Assembly (NCBI GenBank): GCA_903927855.1
Contig: CAIYOL010000124.1
Coordinates: 1 to 7,614 of the forward strand
Direction of reading: 5' to 3'
Length of the DNA stretch: 7,614 nucleotides
Source of the DNA: an uncultured Planctomycetota bacterium
Lineage (GTDB): Bacteria; Planctomycetota; Phycisphaerae; Sedimentisphaerales; Anaerobacaceae
Shown: positions 6,020 to 7,614 of the stretch, in pieces
How the letters are laid out: each line of letters opens with the position of its first letter
Numbering within the stretch: position 1 is the stretch's first letter
Notes under the pieces: generated by a model
Database searches by the model: none
Seen by the model: the letters and a program-made list of their open reading frames with translations, nothing else
Told to the model about the DNA's origin: nothing
Position numbers and translations under genes: made by a program

Positions 6020-7614
6020 ATGAGCAAATCCAGAGGTTTTTCCCCAATTCTCATTCCCAGCGTTACCGTATTTATCTCTAGTGCCTGCATAATGGTGCTG
6101 GAACTGGTTGCAGGCCGCATAATCGCCCGTCAACTCGGGGCGTCACTATACACATGGACATCGGTCATAGGCGTAGTTCTGATGGGCATTACCATAGGCA
6201 ATTATCTGGGCGGCCGTATCGCAGACCGCTTCCCTGCAAGAAAGGTGTTAGCTGCTGTTTTGGGGATTTCCTCAGCAGCGTGTGTGATAGTTATCATCCT
6301 GAATAATCTTGTGGGCGAGTGGTTCTGGTTATGGAAGTTAAGCTGGCCGGTACATATATTCATCCATGTATCTTTGGTTTTCATGCTGCCGTCAACACTG
6401 CTGGGAACAATAAGTCCGGTGGTTGCGAAAATGGCCCTTGATAAAGGATTGCCGACAGGCAGAACCGTTGGGGACATATATGCCTGTGGAGCGGCAGGCA
6501 GCATTATTGGCACGTTTCTTACAGGGTTCTACCTGATAGCTGCGATGGGAACCACTGCTATCGTCTGGATTGTCGCGGCTGTTCTGCTACTGATGGCTAT
6601 CCTTTACTGGTACAGACTGTGGGTGCTGTACCTGTGGGCGGTAATATTCATTGTTTTAATGAGTATGGGAATGGTGCCTGTCAAATGGGCTGAGAGTGTC
6701 GGCTCAGCTCTTGAGGTAAGAAAACCAGCCGACCCGAGCATTCTCTATGAAACTGAAAGCCAGTACTCATACATCGGCGTGAAGCAGCTATCCAAAGACC
6801 CGGATACCCGCAGATTTATACAGGATAAACTCGTACACAGTGAAATTATAATGAACGATGTATCAAACCTGCAGTATTTCTATACGAAGCTCTACGCCGA
6901 CCTGACCGAGGGACTTGCCAAAGACAAGAGCAAGCCTTCCGTAATGGCTATCGGCGGCGGAGGATACGTTTTTCCGCGATACGTTGAAAAACGCTGGCCC
7001 GGCAGCCGTATAGACGTAGTCGAAATCGACCCTGCGGTAACCGAAGCAGCCATACAGGCCTTTGGGCTTGATAGAAATACCTCGATTAACACAATTTACA
7101 TGGATGCCCGCAATTACGTTGACGGGTTGCTGGAAAAGCAGCACAACGGCGAGGAAATACCGCGATATAGTTTTATCTACGAAGATGCGTTTAACGATTA
7201 TTCCGTACCGTTTCAGCTCGTAACCAGGGAATTCAATGATAAAATCGCAAAAATTCTGACCGACGACGGCGTATATATGATAAACGTCATAGACGTATTC
7301 GACAGCGGTCTATTCCTCGGCGCGGTAATCAATACGCTGGAGGAAACGTTCCCCTACGTTCACGTGGTTGTAGATTACGTTACAGCGCCCTCAATTCGAG
7401 AGACTTACGTGCTTGTCGCCGCCAAACGTTATTTTGACCCGAATAGCGTTATTTCGATGTATGACAAGAAACTTAAGTTGTGGTACTTAAGCGAATCTGA
7501 CAAAAATCTCCTAAAGAGAAAATCCCGCGGAATTGTATTAACGGATGACTATGTTCCTGTCGAGAATTTGCTTGCTCCGGTAGTTCGTGAAAGAGCCGTG
7601 GAAGAACTGGCTGA
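6020..7614 (+). CDS. Membrane-anchored spermidine-synthase-like protein (fused MFS/spermidine synthase), 3' end outside window
   Basis: There are 531 full codons and no stop before the edge. The N-terminal half is hydrophobic with about seven membrane helices (roughly 9-31, 43-63, 76-97, 110-138, 157-176, 178-196, 199-218). It carries family signatures such as L-E-L-V-A-G-R, G-I-T-I-G-N-Y-L-G-G-R near 56-66, and A-C-G-A-A-G-S-I-I-G-T near 155-165. From about residue 230 a cytoplasmic SAM-binding Rossmann domain follows: G312-G-G-G-Y, V-E335-I-D337 (adenosine-ribose binding), M-D362-A-R, and E-D389-A-F-N-D-Y-S-V-P. L-T-D-D-Y-V-P-V-E at 507-515 is typical of the end of this family, so perhaps only a short tail is missing. 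The family is widely annotated as spermidine synthase, but its reaction is not established to my knowledge. The boxes for decarboxylated SAM and putrescine differ here from true SpeE. The gene is divergent from the RNase Z-like gene and has its own promoter and ribosome-binding site. Confidence 0.85.
   Translation, partial: MSKSRGFSPILIPSVTVFISSACIMVLELVAGRIIARQLGASLYTWTSVIGVVLMGITIGNYLGGRIADRFPARKVLAAVLGISSAACVIVIILNNLVGEWFWLWKLSWPVHIFIHVSLVFMLPSTLLGTISPVVAKMALDKGLPTGRTVGDIYACGAAGSIIGTFLTGFYLIAAMGTTAIVWIVAAVLLLMAILYWYRLWVLYLWAVIFIVLMSMGMVPVKWAESVGSALEVRKPADPSILYETESQYSYIGVKQLSKDPDTRRFIQDKLVHSEIIMNDVSNLQYFYTKLYADLTEGLAKDKSKPSVMAIGGGGYVFPRYVEKRWPGSRIDVVEIDPAVTEAAIQAFGLDRNTSINTIYMDARNYVDGLLEKQHNGEEIPRYSFIYEDAFNDYSVPFQLVTREFNDKIAKILTDDGVYMINVIDVFDSGLFLGAVINTLEETFPYVHVVVDYVTAPSIRETYVLVAAKRYFDPNSVISMYDKKLKLWYLSESDKNLLKRKSRGIVLTDDYVPVENLLAPVVRERAVEELA

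Noticed and set aside
5945..6133. 62-codon minus-strand open frame over the start of the MFS/spermidine-synthase-like gene
   Set aside because: It covers the divergent promoter region and the first codons of a well-supported gene, and shows no family features.
1..7614. A single coherent defence, secretion or biosynthetic system across the window
   Set aside because: The four genes alternate in strand, have separate promoters and belong to unrelated families. Only a loose cell-surface link between the first two can be argued.

Overview
The window most likely comes from an environmental bacterium of the Planctomycetota, probably of the Phycisphaerae type. This is inferred mainly from the first gene. 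It encodes a large secreted protein that joins a parallel beta-helix ending in a V-D-M-G-A-D-E-F box, a PQQ-like propeller and a dockerin-like tail with an A-N-D-W-L ending, a style common in that group. No rRNA or other phylogenetic marker is present, so the assignment is inference.

Layout. (1) Positions 1-2951, minus strand: one long open frame of 983 visible codons that runs off the left edge. It has a signal peptide, a beta-helix with Cys-bearing coils, a Kre9/KNH-like beta-sandwich, an eight-blade propeller and the start of a dockerin-like tail. (2) Positions 2952-3321: a divergent intergenic region with a good extended -10 promoter for the secreted protein, a small palindrome with direct repeats, and a weaker promoter candidate for the next gene. 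(3) Positions 3322-4959, plus strand: a complete nucleotide-sugar dehydrogenase with all catalytic residues but an unusual coenzyme-binding loop. (4) Positions 4984-5832, minus strand: a complete short-form RNase Z-type metallo-beta-lactamase-fold protein, convergent with the dehydrogenase and only 24 bp away. (5) Positions 5833-6019: a compact divergent promoter region whose two -35 boxes sit back to back in an inverted repeat. (6) Positions 6020-7614, plus strand: a membrane protein with about seven TM helices fused to a spermidine-synthase-like domain, cut by the right edge.

The genes alternate in strand, so they form at least three or four transcription units and no operon is visible. The secreted protein and the nucleotide-sugar dehydrogenase could both serve the cell surface (adhesion or scaffold, and acidic sugar for polysaccharide). 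The RNase Z-like protein and the MFS/spermidine-synthase-like protein look like unrelated neighbours. I see no mobile element, tRNA, rRNA, CRISPR array or clear defence system. The points most worth a second look are the Cys ladders in the beta-helix, the plant-TRZ-like RNase Z, the altered coenzyme loop of the dehydrogenase, and the spermidine-synthase-like domain with altered active-site boxes.
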